Below, one piece after another: positions 44,044-53,651 of a stretch of 64,000 nt of DNA. The stretch is from Pelagibius sp. Alg239-R121 (GTDB taxonomy: Bacteria; Pseudomonadota; Alphaproteobacteria; Kiloniellales; Kiloniellaceae), in NCBI RefSeq assembly GCF_947331435.1, contig NZ_CAMZOF010000007.1, forward strand, positions 248,001-312,000, given 5' to 3'. Each line of letters opens with the position of its first letter. Positions within the stretch are counted from its first letter, which is position 1. The translations under genes were made by a program, and so were the position numbers. The notes beneath the pieces are model-generated. The model saw only the letters and a program-made list of their open reading frames with translations, was not told the origin of the DNA and ran no database searches.

Positions 44044-45018
44044 ATGACTGAACCAGGATGGAATGCGGAAGGCTCGCCCTTCCACGAGGGAGAGCAGGAA
44101 GCTCAAGCACGCGCGGGCGTTCGGGAGCGTATGGAGCGTATCGGCCGGCGTGTGGTGCGTGATTTCATGCCGGATCAACATCGTCAGTTTTTTGCCAAGC
44201 TTTCGACCCTATTGATTGGCCACGTGGACGGACAGGGCAGACCATGGGCCTCTATCTTGATCGGTCAACCTGGGTTCATTACGTCGCCTGATCCCAGGCA
44301 ATTGCATATTGCCGCCGAACCTCTTGCTGGTAGCCCTTTGAGTGGAGAGCTGCTGGAAGGTATGGATGTCGGTCTGCTGGGTCTGGAATTTCACAGCCGT
44401 CGCCGGAACCGGATGAATGGCAAAGTCGTGACGCTTCGCCCCGGCGCTTTTTCCGTGAAGGTGGATCAGTCCTTTGGAAATTGCCCAAAGTTCATCCAGA
44501 CGCGCAATCTGGTCTCAAACGGCAGTACAGTGGGGGACTTGCAACCAACCGCAACGCGTGCTGATTTTTTTGGGCCGGCGCAGCGCAGGCTGATCGAGCA
44601 AGCGGACACCTTTTTCATCACTTCGCAATTTTCCCAGGATCGCGATGACGCGACACAAGGAGCCGACGTGTCCCATCGGGGTGGGAAGCCCGGATTCGTA
44701 CGATGTGAGGGCGATCGGCAAATCCTGTGGCCCGACTTTCACGGCAACGCGCATTTCAACACAATCGGCAATATCCTACGCAATCCCAAATCCGGCCTGC
44801 TGTTCCTCGACTTCGCGACCGGTGATTTGCTCTATATCACCGGGACAAGCGAAGTGATATGGGAGGGTGCGGAAGTTGAAGCCTTCGAAGGTGCCGAGCG
44901 TCTGATGCGCTTCACCGTCACCGAGTTGATCTACGTCGAGGCAGCATTGCCGTTCGAATGGGAGTTTCAGGCCTTTTCACCAGTCCTAGATAAGACTGGT
45001 TCCTGGGAACCACTCTAA
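44044..45018 (+). CDS. Pyridoxamine 5'-phosphate oxidase-family protein, long form
   Basis: A 324-residue protein with a leading HEGEQEAQARAGVRERMERIG, then split-barrel domains: FAKLSTLLIGHVDGQGRPWASILIG, LDFATGDLLYITGTSEVIWEG and RFTVTELIYVEAALPFEW. This longer PNPOX-like class is often found beside GST genes. It follows the GST by 36 nt. Probably an FMN-dependent reductase in xenobiotic detoxification; inferred from the context. Confidence 0.85.
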   Translation: MTEPGWNAEGSPFHEGEQEAQARAGVRERMERIGRRVVRDFMPDQHRQFFAKLSTLLIGHVDGQGRPWASILIGQPGFITSPDPRQLHIAAEPLAGSPLSGELLEGMDVGLLGLEFHSRRRNRMNGKVVTLRPGAFSVKVDQSFGNCPKFIQTRNLVSNGSTVGDLQPTATRADFFGPAQRRLIEQADTFFITSQFSQDRDDATQGADVSHRGGKPGFVRCEGDRQILWPDFHGNAHFNTIGNILRNPKSGLLFLDFATGDLLYITGTSEVIWEGAEVEAFEGAERLMRFTVTELIYVEAALPFEWEFQAFSPVLDKTGSWEPL

Positions 45019-45032
45019 AGGCCGGCTCGCCG

Positions 45033-45851
45033 TCAAATAATCGCGCCCCTGACTTTGGCGGAAACCATTTCGCTGAGGATCACGGCGGCAAAGATGACAA
45101 GCAGGATGAGGGAGACCTGCGGCCAAGCCAGCACGTTCAGCGACGCCTGCATCTGCAAGCCGATCCCGCCGGCACCGACCAGGCCCAGTACCGTTGACTC
45201 ACGAATATTAATGTCCCACCGGAACACAGTGATGCCGGCGAAGGAGGGCATGATCTGCGGAACGATACCGTAGGCCATGACCTGCCAGGGACTGGCGCCG
45301 GTAGCCTTGATGGCCTCGACCTGCTTTTCGTCGATCTCCTCGATCGCCTCATACAAAAGCTTGGCACAGAAGCCGATGGAGCGCAGGGCGATGGCAATGG
45401 TGCCTGCAAAAATACCGGGCCCGATGATCGCGACCAGCAGCAAAGCCCAGATCAGAGAGTTGATCGAGCGGGAAGAGACGATGATCAGCAGTGCAGGCCA
45501 GCGGCAGAGATATTTATGTGGTGTCGTGTTGCGGGCAGCCAGAAAGGCCACAGGGACGGCCAGGAACAGTGACAAAAGAGTCCCGATTGTGGCGATGTTG
45601 ATCGTATCCCACAGAGGCTCCCAGAGCTCGTTGATGTAGGGCCACTTCGGCGGCATTGCGCGGGAGGCGATGTCTCCGGCGATATTGGGAGCGTCCATCA
45701 CGAAGAACCATGTCGTTTGCTCTGATATTGTTTGCCAGCAGTACATGATGACGGCTACTGCAACGAACCAGGCAAACCAGCGGGCGAGCTGGGCATTGCG
45801 GTCGCTTAGCCGCCAGACCTTTTGGCCGCTTTTGTCTGTTGAAACTGCCAT
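45033..45851 (-). CDS. phnE: Phosphonate ABC transporter permease
   Basis: A 272-residue PhnE-type permease with about six helices (WFAWFVAVAVIMYCWQTI first) and the EAA loop [25 protein letters not shown]. Overlaps the upstream permease by 1 nt (stop and start share a base at 45851). Two PhnE-like permeases form the transmembrane pair. Last gene of phnDCEE. Confidence 0.92.
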   Translation of the reverse strand: MAVSTDKSGQKVWRLSDRNAQLARWFAWFVAVAVIMYCWQTISEQTTWFFVMDAPNIAGDIASRAMPPKWPYINELWEPLWDTINIATIGTLLSLFLAVPVAFLAARNTTPHKYLCRWPALLIIVSSRSINSLIWALLLVAIIGPGIFAGTIAIALRSIGFCAKLLYEAIEEIDEKQVEAIKATGASPWQVMAYGIVPQIMPSFAGITVFRWDINIRESTVLGLVGAGGIGLQMQASLNVLAWPQVSLILLVIFAAVILSEMVSAKVRGAII

Positions 45852-46657
45852 TACTGCACCTTTGCCCGAATGACGCCCGATAGATATTCAAGGCACATGA
45901 CGATCGTAATGATGATGATGATGATGGCGGCAGCAGTGTCGAATTCATAGCGGTCGAACGCCGTATTCAAAGTCGCTCCGATACCCCCGGCCCCTACAAG
46001 GCCAAGAATAGCGGATTCACGGAAGTTGATGTCCAGCCGGTACATTGAGAGACCGATCAGGCGCGGCATGACTTGAGGCTGAATGCCGTAGTTGATCCAC
46101 TGAAGCCAGGCGGCACCCGTGGCCTTGATGGCCTCGGCCTGTGAGCGGTCCGTATCTTCGATGTCTTCGGCTAGAAGCTTGGAGAGAAAGCCGATGGTTG
46201 CGAAGGACAATGTAATGAATCCGGCGAGTGGTCCGAAACCAAAGATCGCGACCATCAGGATGGCCACGATAATTTCATGCAGGGCGCGGGAGACCGCTAT
46301 AATGCCCCGGCAGATGATGTAGACGGGCAGGGGTGCAATATTCCGCGCCGCGCCCAGGCCGATGGGAATGGAAATGATGATTCCGGCGGCCGTTGAGGTA
46401 ATGGTCATGATGACGGATTCCATCATTCCGTCGTAGATATCGGACCAACGGCTGATAAAATCGGGGTGGGTGAAGGCCAGAATGAACCGCCCGCCACGAT
46501 CCAGCCCTTCGTAGACCCGCGACCAGTTGACCTCGAGGGATCCAACAGCGAGCAGGAGGTAGGCGAGTGACCCGAGCAACAGGCTCCAACGCAGAAAGGG
46601 ATTTTTGATCAGCGGCGGCTTTCGCCATTTTCGCGGCGCGGACAAGGTCGCGCTCAT
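45851..46657 (-). CDS. phnE: Phosphonate ABC transporter permease
   Basis: A 268-residue permease paralogous to the one downstream: [20 protein letters not shown] first helix, [20 protein letters not shown], and EAA loop [26 protein letters not shown]. Start overlaps the PhnC stop by 4 nt (ATGA). Works with the second permease. Confidence 0.92.
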   Translation of the reverse strand: MSATLSAPRKWRKPPLIKNPFLRWSLLLGSLAYLLLAVGSLEVNWSRVYEGLDRGGRFILAFTHPDFISRWSDIYDGMMESVIMTITSTAAGIIISIPIGLGAARNIAPLPVYIICRGIIAVSRALHEIIVAILMVAIFGFGPLAGFITLSFATIGFLSKLLAEDIEDTDRSQAEAIKATGAAWLQWINYGIQPQVMPRLIGLSMYRLDINFRESAILGLVGAGGIGATLNTAFDRYEFDTAAAIIIIIITIVMCLEYLSGVIRAKVQ

Positions 46658-47460
46658 GCAACGGCTCCTTCTTCGGGCGTAACAACTTCCTCTTCATCGA
46701 CCTTTTCTATGGTTGCTTCCCAGTCCTCCTCGCCATAGATCTGAGTTAAGGTATCCGGTGTGAGCTCGTTGGGCGGGCCGTCGTAGACCACTTCACCGAA
46801 GCGCAACCCGATCACCCGCTGGACGAACATTTGCGCCAGGGCCACATCATGGATGTTGATGATGGCTGCCAAATCGCGCTCCGCGCAAAGTTCGCAGATC
46901 AGGCGCATGATCTGACGTGAGGTTTTGGGATCGAGCGAAGCGGTCGGCTCATCGACAAGCAGCAGTTCGGGATCCTGTATCAGCGCGCGTGCAATGCCGA
47001 CTCGTTGTCTCTGGCCACCCGAAAGCTCGTCGGCCCGTTTGTCGGCCATGTGATCCAGTCCAACGCGCTCGAGCAGCCGGAAAGCCTCGTCGACCGCGCT
47101 TTGGGGATAGCGTCGCAGGAACGATCGCCAGAAGCCGACGTAACCCAAACGGCCGGAGAGAACGTTTTCCATGACCGTCAAGCGTTCGACCAGCGCATAT
47201 TCCTGAAAGATCATGCCCATGCGCCGCCGGGCCTGCCGCAAGGCACCAGATCCAAGTTTCGTTAGTTCCTTGCCGTTGAGGTCGACGCCGCCCGACGTCG
47301 GTTCAACCAGTCTGTTGATACAGCGTATCAAGGTACTTTTACCGGCGCCGGACGGGCCGATCAGGGCCACGACCTGCCCCTTGGGAATTTCCACGTCGAC
47401 GGCTTTCAGCGCCAGATCACCCGTCGCATAACGCTTGGTCAGTTGGTTCAGCTTTAACAT
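46654..47460 (-). CDS. phnC: Phosphonate ABC transporter ATP-binding protein
   Basis: A 268-residue ATPase. Walker [10 protein letters not shown], signature [19 protein letters not shown], Walker [19 protein letters not shown], switch [13 protein letters not shown]. The PhnC-type [20 protein letters not shown] is clear. It lies 82 nt after phnD with a hairpin between. Confidence 0.94.
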   Translation of the reverse strand: MLKLNQLTKRYATGDLALKAVDVEIPKGQVVALIGPSGAGKSTLIRCINRLVEPTSGGVDLNGKELTKLGSGALRQARRRMGMIFQEYALVERLTVMENVLSGRLGYVGFWRSFLRRYPQSAVDEAFRLLERVGLDHMADKRADELSGGQRQRVGIARALIQDPELLLVDEPTASLDPKTSRQIMRLICELCAERDLAAIINIHDVALAQMFVQRVIGLRFGEVVYDGPPNELTPDTLTQIYGEEDWEATIEKVDEEEVVTPEEGAVA

Positions 47461-47487
47461 GGCGTTCTACCTGTAAATACGACACGG

Positions 47488-47519
47488 CACGCCCGGCACC
47501 GGTAAAGGCGCCGAGCGTG
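47488..47519 (-). terminator. Intra-operon hairpin between phnD and phnC
   Basis: Arms CACGCCCGGCACC and GGCGCCGAGCGTG pair at 13 positions allowing two G-U pairs, with a 6-nt loop. No T-run. Probably an attenuating or mRNA-stabilising stem after the binding-protein gene. Confidence 0.55.
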
Positions 47520-47542
47520 TCTCGTCTAATCAGGAAATCCTG

Positions 47543-48520
47543 TTATTTGCAGGCGTAGGAAACGTTGTTCGCCGCATCGATCTTGCGGATCACGCTCCAG
47601 AACTCCTTGTAGGTCATGGGAAGGAATTTGCTTTCCTTTGACTTGGAGAATTCTTTTTCCAATGACGTGCCGGCCCATTCAAAGCTGAAGAACGCGTCCT
47701 TGACCTGTTCCTGAATCTCGGGTTTCAGATTGTAGGCAACACCGAAGCCGGTTGTGGGAAAGGTTTGCGACTTGTAGATCGTCGTCACTTGATCTTCTTT
47801 GATGACGTCCCGCGATATCATGCGCAGCTTGACTGAGTTTGCGATGGATGCAGCAACGTAATCCTTGTTGGCGACGCCGAGAATCGAATTGTCGTGCTTA
47901 CCGGAGAACGTCGCTTCGAAGTCGCGGTCCTTGATCATGTCGAACTCTGATTTCAGGAGCGCAGACGGCGCCTTGAAACCGGAATTGGATGTGGGGGACG
48001 TAAAGGCCAGGGTCTTGCCCTTCAGATCTTCAACCTTTTCGACACCGCTGCCCGGATAGGTGATGATCTCCATCTCATATCCAAAACTTCCGTCGTCGCG
48101 GGCCATGATGGTAAAGGGCTTAAACCCGGCGCAGTTGACCGCGAGCGGGTTCGATCCCGTATTGAAACCGGCGATGTGCAGGCGACCGGAGCGCATGGCC
48201 TCGATTTCCGCTGCGTTGGATTGGACAGGGAAGAAGATGACTTCCTTGCCGGTTTTCTTCTCCAGGTGATCGATAAAATCCGACCAGGCTTCCTTATAGA
48301 CAGCGGGGTCTTCTACCGGTGTATAGGCAAAGATCAGCGTGTCAGGGTCCAGCCATTTGGAAGAATCAGTCGGCGTATCGGCGATCAGGTCGCCATCGGC
48401 ATCGCAAAATCGAGTGTCGAGGTCGCCCCGTGGGCAGTCAGCAGCCGAGGCGGTCGTTACGTTGAATGAAAGGCAGGCTAGAACGCTTGCACAGCTAAAC
48501 AGAATGTCTCGAAGTTTCAT
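47543..48520 (-). CDS. phnD: Phosphate/phosphonate/phosphite ABC transporter substrate-binding protein
   Basis: A 325-residue periplasmic protein with a signal peptide (MKLRDILFSCASVLACLSF, cut near TASAA). The mature part carries the PhnD family pattern: LIFAYTPVEDPAVYKEAWSDF, EVIFFPVQSNAAEIEAMRSGRLHIAGFNTGS and LKGKTLAFTSPTSNSGFKAPSAL. No C-P lyase or phosphonatase gene is nearby, so the ligand (phosphonate, phosphite or another organic anion) is open. Confidence 0.9.
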   Translation of the reverse strand: MKLRDILFSCASVLACLSFNVTTASAADCPRGDLDTRFCDADGDLIADTPTDSSKWLDPDTLIFAYTPVEDPAVYKEAWSDFIDHLEKKTGKEVIFFPVQSNAAEIEAMRSGRLHIAGFNTGSNPLAVNCAGFKPFTIMARDDGSFGYEMEIITYPGSGVEKVEDLKGKTLAFTSPTSNSGFKAPSALLKSEFDMIKDRDFEATFSGKHDNSILGVANKDYVAASIANSVKLRMISRDVIKEDQVTTIYKSQTFPTTGFGVAYNLKPEIQEQVKDAFFSFEWAGTSLEKEFSKSKESKFLPMTYKEFWSVIRKIDAANNVSYACK

Positions 48521-49175
48521 CAGTTTCTCCCTGTGTTTTTGTATTTGTTGTTTGTGATATCAGCAGATTGATTCTGCTTGTCTCCTTAACTCCTCCTGAC
48601 GATTCGATCGGCGCATTGAATGTCCCCAGGAAGTCTTTTTGATTGAAACATAATTGTCATTTATTTGTAACAACTACGTTTCAGAAAGCAAAATGATTCG
48701 GTTCGATATCGGGAAATGTGCGTTTGAGAACGCAAAAGGGTAACGGGCTTAGAGAAAGACCAGCGCTGTGGCGGATAAGGAAAACGCAAAGTAGTTTATG
48801 ATTTTGCGGGCGATTTTCTCAATGAACCGTCAATGGGTCGCAGCTGGAGAACTTGAGAAAAGCCAAGGCGTTTGAGTTGTATTTTTTACTTAAAAAAACA
48901 CATTTTAACAATGAGTTATGCAAAGTTCGTGAGTTACGAAACGACTCACAAAAAATCGGGCGAACCGCTGTCAATAACGTGATTGAGAAAGCAAAATTAT
49001 GGTGGTGGCAGGAAAAAGACAGAGGCGTTGCTCACCTGTCGGTTCGCATTGGATCTCAGAAACACTGATATCGTTGCAGAGTGCAGACCCTTTCGAATTC
49101 GAAAAAAACCGAAAGGGTCTGCGAATGCCTTCAAGCGGCATTTCTTCCGCATAAGGTGTTCTCTGATGTTACGGA
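48521..49175. other. Gene-free interval with an inverted repeat
   Basis: About 650 nt upstream of phnD and downstream of the GST ending at 49176. No convincing coding region. It holds a perfect 13-bp inverted repeat, GCAGACCCTTTCG (49083-49095) and CGAAAGGGTCTGC (49110-49122), loop 14 nt, without a T-run on either strand; it may end GST transcription. A TTGTCAT-N4-TTGTAAC pair at 48654-48671 resembles a PHO box but is on the strand opposite to phnD. Confidence 0.5.
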
Positions 49176-49880
49176 TCAGTCTCTGGACGGCTGGACAAGG
49201 CCTCGTTCAACGGCTGGGCGGGCGAGGCAACGTTCCAGATAGGCCACGACATTGGGATAGTTATTCATACCGACAGTATCGCCTGCCTCGTAGAATCCGA
49301 CTACGGTCCGAATCCATGGGAAAGTTGCGATGTCCGCGATGCTGTAATCTGCGCCCATGATGTAGTCACGGCCTTCTAGGCGCCCGTTCATCACGCTCAT
49401 CAGGCGTCGGGTCTCATTGAGATAGCGTTCGGTCGGATAAGGGTCGGTGATTTTGTCTGCGGCGAACTTGAAGAAGTGTCCAAACTGGCCGAACATCGGG
49501 CCGACACCGCCCATCTGGAACATCAGCCATTGAATGCACTCGATCCGGGCCGATGGGTCGGATGGCAGCAGCTTTCCCGTTTTCTCAGCGAGATAAAGCA
49601 AGATTGCGCCACTTTCGAACAGCGGGAGCGGCTCTCCGTTCGGACCATCAGGGTCGATGATCGCGGGGATTTTATTATTTGGGTTGAGGGACAGAAATTC
49701 AGGTGTCATCTGATCATCATTGCCGAAAGACACCAGATGCGGTTCGTAAGGTAGTTCCATCTCCTCCAGGGCGATCGAAACCTTCACGCCATTGGGAGTT
49801 GTAAGAGAATAGAGCTGGATACGGTCGGGATGGGCAGCTGGCCAGCGCTTGGTTATCGGAAAGTTTGAAAGATCGCTCAC
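49176..49880 (-). CDS. Glutathione S-transferase (Ure2p/YfcG-like)
   Basis: A 234-residue GST of the Nu/Ure2p-like type, starting at a GTG with GAGGGG 8 nt upstream. The glutathione site is YSLTTPNGVKVSIALEEMEL and LNPNNKIPAIIDPDGP, with LFESGAILLYLAEKTGKLLP and the C-terminal EGRDYIMGADYSIADIATFPW. Such proteins act as disulfide-bond oxidoreductases. No close partner. Confidence 0.92.
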   Translation of the reverse strand: MSDLSNFPITKRWPAAHPDRIQLYSLTTPNGVKVSIALEEMELPYEPHLVSFGNDDQMTPEFLSLNPNNKIPAIIDPDGPNGEPLPLFESGAILLYLAEKTGKLLPSDPSARIECIQWLMFQMGGVGPMFGQFGHFFKFAADKITDPYPTERYLNETRRLMSVMNGRLEGRDYIMGADYSIADIATFPWIRTVVGFYEAGDTVGMNNYPNVVAYLERCLARPAVERGLVQPSRD

Positions 49881-50143
49881 TGAGATTTCCCCTCTGGAGG
49901 CTGATTTCGGTCGACAGAGAGCAACCGCCCTCTCTCCTTAATTGATTGTTGACCAACTGGTCATGAATAGCGAGTGGTTCAATCGTAGTGTCGGAAACGA
50001 TCTGTTTCCGGTGCTTACCTGTTTCGACGCAACTGCGAAAGCCCCGTGATATCTCAACATTTGACACGGAAGATTCATTTATCGAATTTTAGCTTCGCGG
50101 CGATAGTGTTTGTCCTTCAGGATCACCGGTAAGCGGATTGTCC

Positions 50144-50977
50144 ATGACTCAGGATCACGTTTCCCAATTTCGAGCGCAGGGATATGCCATCGTTCGCGGC
50201 GTCTTCTCGCCTGAAGAGATTGCCCGGATGGCGGAAGCTTTTGATGCTATCCACGAGCGAGCGATTTCTGGCGGACGCAACTGGCGTGACCGCAATACCT
50301 ACTTCTGCCTGGCCGATGATCCAGCGAAAGGCCGGATTTTACGTTACGTACAATGGCCGGGTTGGATCGATAAAGCTTTGGAGCAAGTCCGCCGCGACCC
50401 TCGGTTTCTGGAGATCCTTGCTCCATTAATCGGTCGGGATCTAAAGCAGATCATCAATCAGATGCACTGGAAGGCCCCCGGCGCATCGGCGGAATTCGGT
50501 TTTCATCAGGATTCCCGCTCTCGCCGTCCACGAGAAGCTTATCGCGATCTGGCCAGTTCCTATATTCAGACCGGAATCGCTATTGATCCGCACTCGATTG
50601 AAAACGGCGCCATGGTGGTCTGTCCCGAGAGCCATCTGCGCGGCGACCTGCCGTTCGACACGAACCAGCGTTCCATGGACCAGGAAATGGATACCGCGGA
50701 TCTGTCGCGCCTGGGCATTCGTTCCGACAAGATTGCCGTACTAAAGATGTCGCCGGGCGACGTTGCGCTATGGCATGTCCACACGATGCATGGTTCAGGC
50801 CCCAACCGTTCAAGCATCGATCGGCGTTTCTACATTAATGGCTATGTGGTCGCGGACAATTGCGACCGGGGCGAATGGGCGTTCCGTAACGGCGAGGCTT
50901 GTCCGCTGCTAGGCGAACAAAGCCTCGTACATTATGAAGAACTTCACAGCAATCCGGGCCCCATGTATCTCGAGTAG
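50144..50977 (+). CDS. Phytanoyl-CoA dioxygenase (PhyH) family protein
   Basis: About 277 residues, an Fe(II)/2-oxoglutarate oxygenase. The iron ligands are the H-x-D in FGFHQDSRSRRP and the distal His in LWHVHTMHGSGPNRS, with the 2OG-binding Arg in that last stretch. The N-terminus FRAQGYAIVRGVFSPEEIARM is typical. Substrate unknown; PhyH-like oxygenases hydroxylate a range of small molecules including aminoethylphosphonate, but the phn genes are 1.6 kb away and on the other strand. Confidence 0.87.
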   Translation: MTQDHVSQFRAQGYAIVRGVFSPEEIARMAEAFDAIHERAISGGRNWRDRNTYFCLADDPAKGRILRYVQWPGWIDKALEQVRRDPRFLEILAPLIGRDLKQIINQMHWKAPGASAEFGFHQDSRSRRPREAYRDLASSYIQTGIAIDPHSIENGAMVVCPESHLRGDLPFDTNQRSMDQEMDTADLSRLGIRSDKIAVLKMSPGDVALWHVHTMHGSGPNRSSIDRRFYINGYVVADNCDRGEWAFRNGEACPLLGEQSLVHYEELHSNPGPMYLE

Positions 50978-51000
50978 GGACCCGGGTTTCTCGAGCCCGG

Positions 51001-51600
51001 TTAATCAGCGATATCCGTTACATTCGGCAGGATGCAAGCAAAGCGATCAGCCAGGGCTGCCAGCGCACTCTCGTGCAGGACACTCGCTTCCACCGCCCCG
51101 CCACCTGGCTTCGGCAGAGCACGTGTTGTGGTTGTCTCTTCCACGATCGTGTTGCTGTAACCCAGATCGAAGGCGGCGCGGGCCGTTGAACTCACGCACA
51201 TATGTGTCATGAAACCCGCAAGGATCAGATCCTTGCGGCCGATCTTCTCCAGCTCTTCCTGCAGGTTCGTGTCGGCCAGCGCGTTCGGCTTGCGCTTTTC
51301 GATTACAAGTTCGCCGGCTTCCGGAGCGACTGCGTCCATGATCTGTCCACGCTGGGCGGTGCGGTCGAAGGCGCCTCCCTGGCCGCCAACGTGGGCGATA
51401 TGGATGATTGGCGTGCCTGCCGCCCGGGCGCGTTCTAAGAGTGTTGCGGCATGTGACACGGCGGTCTCGACGTTATGGAGCTTGAGCGGACCGTCCGCGT
51501 ATTCATTCTGCAGGTCGATCATGACGAGCGTGGCGTTAGACAGTGTGGCTTGAGGAAGAGAGGCGCCCGCAAGGTCGAGCAGTGTTTTGGGTTCGGACAT
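51001..51600 (-). CDS. Isochorismatase-family cysteine hydrolase
   Basis: A 199-residue hydrolase with the D-K-C triad: Asp in LVMIDLQNEYADGPL, Lys in LVIEKRKPNALAD and Cys in LAGFMTHMCVSSTARAAFDLGY. Such enzymes cleave amides, including nicotinamide, ureidoacrylate and carbamoyl compounds. It is divergent from a LysR gene. Confidence 0.9.
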   Translation of the reverse strand: MSEPKTLLDLAGASLPQATLSNATLVMIDLQNEYADGPLKLHNVETAVSHAATLLERARAAGTPIIHIAHVGGQGGAFDRTAQRGQIMDAVAPEAGELVIEKRKPNALADTNLQEELEKIGRKDLILAGFMTHMCVSSTARAAFDLGYSNTIVEETTTTRALPKPGGGAVEASVLHESALAALADRFACILPNVTDIAD

Positions 51601-51699
51601 TTTTTGTCTCCAAGGAATTCGTCTGGTTTCCCATTTTAGCTAATGTATGTTTCCTGCAAATCCTCGACAATTGCAGCTACATCCTGCATTTTTGCAGGC

Positions 51700-52614
51700 A
51701 TGATAAATTGGGATGATGCAAAGGTGGTTCTTGCGGTCGCGCGAGGCGGTACCTTCGCTGCTGCGGCCCGGACTCTGGGGCTTGACGAAACGACCATTGC
51801 GCGGCGGCTGACTCGGATGGAACGTGCCCTGGGTCTAGAGGTGTTTCAGGCTCACGACGGTCGCCGGATACCGACTTCTCGCGGCGCGACGCTCATTGCC
51901 CAAGCCGAGCGCCTGGAAGTCGAGGCGCTGCGGCTGGAACATCTCGCTGGCGAGAATACCGAAGAAGCCATCGGATGTGTACGTATCGCCGCGACTGACA
52001 TGATGACTCGGCATATTTTGGCACCGCAGATCGGCAAGCTGCTGAAGGCGCATCCCAAGGTCACGCTACGTTTCCTCACCGGGCATGAGAACGTCAGCTT
52101 CGCACGCTGGGAAACTGATCTGGCAGTGCGCCTCGCCCGACCGGAGCGGGGCGACCTAGTGGTCCGCAAACTTGCCGATCTTCGCTTTGCCGTCTTCGAA
52201 AGTCCTGATAACAAAAGCCCTGGTAACAGAAAGCCTGAAGTAAAGAAGGCAACAACGCGCAAATGGCTGGCCTATCACGATGACCTTGCCCATTTGCCCG
52301 AAGCCAGGTTTGTCGCAGGCAAGCTGGATGGGGCCGAACCGGTGCTCCGTAGCAACGACCTGGATGCCCTGACGGCGGCGGTCGAAACCGGGGCAGGTGC
52401 TGCTTGTTTGCCAATGTTTGTTGCGCAGACAACACAAAGGGGAAAGCTCGGCCGGCTCTCTGTAGTGCCGGACGAAAAAGACCTCAACCTTGTTCGTGAA
52501 GCCTGGCTTTTGATGCGACCCGATCAGCGGGAGGTTCACTCGGTCCGCGCGGTTGCGGACTGGATCGTAGAGTCTTTTCGCGAAGCGCAGCCGCGGCTCT
52601 TGGGACAAACGTAA
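51700..52614 (+). CDS. LysR-family transcriptional regulator
   Basis: About 304 residues from the ATG at 51700. HTH: AVARGGTFAAAARTLGLDETTIARRLTRMERALGLEVFQ. The DETTIARRL version of the recognition helix is typical of regulators that act on isochorismatase or glutathione genes in this clade. It is divergent from the hydrolase at 51600, with a 99-nt space, so it likely controls it. Confidence 0.9.
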   Translation: MINWDDAKVVLAVARGGTFAAAARTLGLDETTIARRLTRMERALGLEVFQAHDGRRIPTSRGATLIAQAERLEVEALRLEHLAGENTEEAIGCVRIAATDMMTRHILAPQIGKLLKAHPKVTLRFLTGHENVSFARWETDLAVRLARPERGDLVVRKLADLRFAVFESPDNKSPGNRKPEVKKATTRKWLAYHDDLAHLPEARFVAGKLDGAEPVLRSNDLDALTAAVETGAGAACLPMFVAQTTQRGKLGRLSVVPDEKDLNLVREAWLLMRPDQREVHSVRAVADWIVESFREAQPRLLGQT

Positions 52615-52695
52615 GCAGCACCCATTAAGCGTTACGCTTTACCTGGCAGCGGCTTTCGGGAGATAAGAAAAGAGAACCCCGACACTAGGTCTGTG

Positions 52696-53601
52696 ATGCT
52701 GCAACGAAACCTCGATACCTTTTACTGGGTTGCGACACTAAAGAGCTTTCGCAAGGCGGCCGAGAAGCTTTTTCTCACCCAGCCCGCGATTTCTGCGCGC
52801 ATAGCGTCTCTTGAAGAGAACCTCAATGTTGCGCTGTTCGACCGGGAAGGGCGCTCAATCCAGCTTACGCCTCACGGCCGCAAACTCCTTGTCTATGCGG
52901 AGAAATTTATCCGGTTGGAAGAGGCTCTGCTGCGGGACTTCGGCCAACAAAGTGGCGCGGGTGCCGCGCTGCGCGTTGGAGTCTCCGAGACACTTGCAAC
53001 GACGTGGTTCCCTGAGTTCCTGGCTCGACTATCGAATGAGCGGCCTGCTGTCTCGATGGAAATACACGTGGACGCTACATCCGTGCTTCGGGAACAACTG
53101 GTCCAGCGGGAAATCGATCTGGCCTGCCTGATGGGGCCGGTCTCGGATTCTTCCATTTGTAATCTGGAACTCTGTCAATTCGAGATGGCCTTTGTTGCAG
53201 TGCCCAAGCTGTCGGCATTACACAAATCCTGGTCTTGCGCTGCGCTTGCCGCACAGCCATTGCTGACCTTCGCCAGTAATACGCGGCCACATCGTGAGCT
53301 CCTGGAATTGCTGAGCGGACCCGACCTGCCTGCGCTCAAGATGACCAGCGCCAGCTCGCTCTCTACTCTGACCAAACTGGTGCGCGAAGGGGTCGGCTTG
53401 GGTGTATTGCCGTTGGCTGCTGTAGCAGGCGAAATAGAGTCCGGGTCGCTTTGTGTGTTGAAGACGGATTTGCAGCTCAATGCGATTGGCTTCACGGCCT
53501 CCTATGCCATGTCACCGTTCTCCAGTGTTCCCGCGGATGTCGCTAAGGCGGCACAGGCTTTTCTCAAACCCAAACTCATAAAAAAGATCTATCGAAAATG
53601 A
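52696..53601 (+). CDS. LysR-family transcriptional regulator
   Basis: About 301 residues. HTH: TLKSFRKAAEKLFLTQPAISARIASLEENLNVALFDREG. The effector domain starts ALRVGVSETLATTWFPEFLARL. It sits upstream of the DUF1445/TRAP operon on the same strand, with a 50-nt gap to the next start, so it likely controls that operon. Confidence 0.9.
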   Translation: MLQRNLDTFYWVATLKSFRKAAEKLFLTQPAISARIASLEENLNVALFDREGRSIQLTPHGRKLLVYAEKFIRLEEALLRDFGQQSGAGAALRVGVSETLATTWFPEFLARLSNERPAVSMEIHVDATSVLREQLVQREIDLACLMGPVSDSSICNLELCQFEMAFVAVPKLSALHKSWSCAALAAQPLLTFASNTRPHRELLELLSGPDLPALKMTSASSLSTLTKLVREGVGLGVLPLAAVAGEIESGSLCVLKTDLQLNAIGFTASYAMSPFSSVPADVAKAAQAFLKPKLIKKIYRK

Positions 53602-53651
53602 TCAAAAGTTAGAATTGGAATTTATTGAAACTATCTTGTTACGCTTCGGTC

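Noticed and set aside
48654-48671. PHO-box-like TTGTCAT-N4-TTGTAAC upstream of phnD
   Set aside because: The second repeat is degenerate and the direction is opposite to that of the phn operon.
48853-49068. 71-residue plus-strand open frame in the phnD upstream interval
   Set aside because: No ribosome site, no family pattern, and a composition like non-coding sequence.
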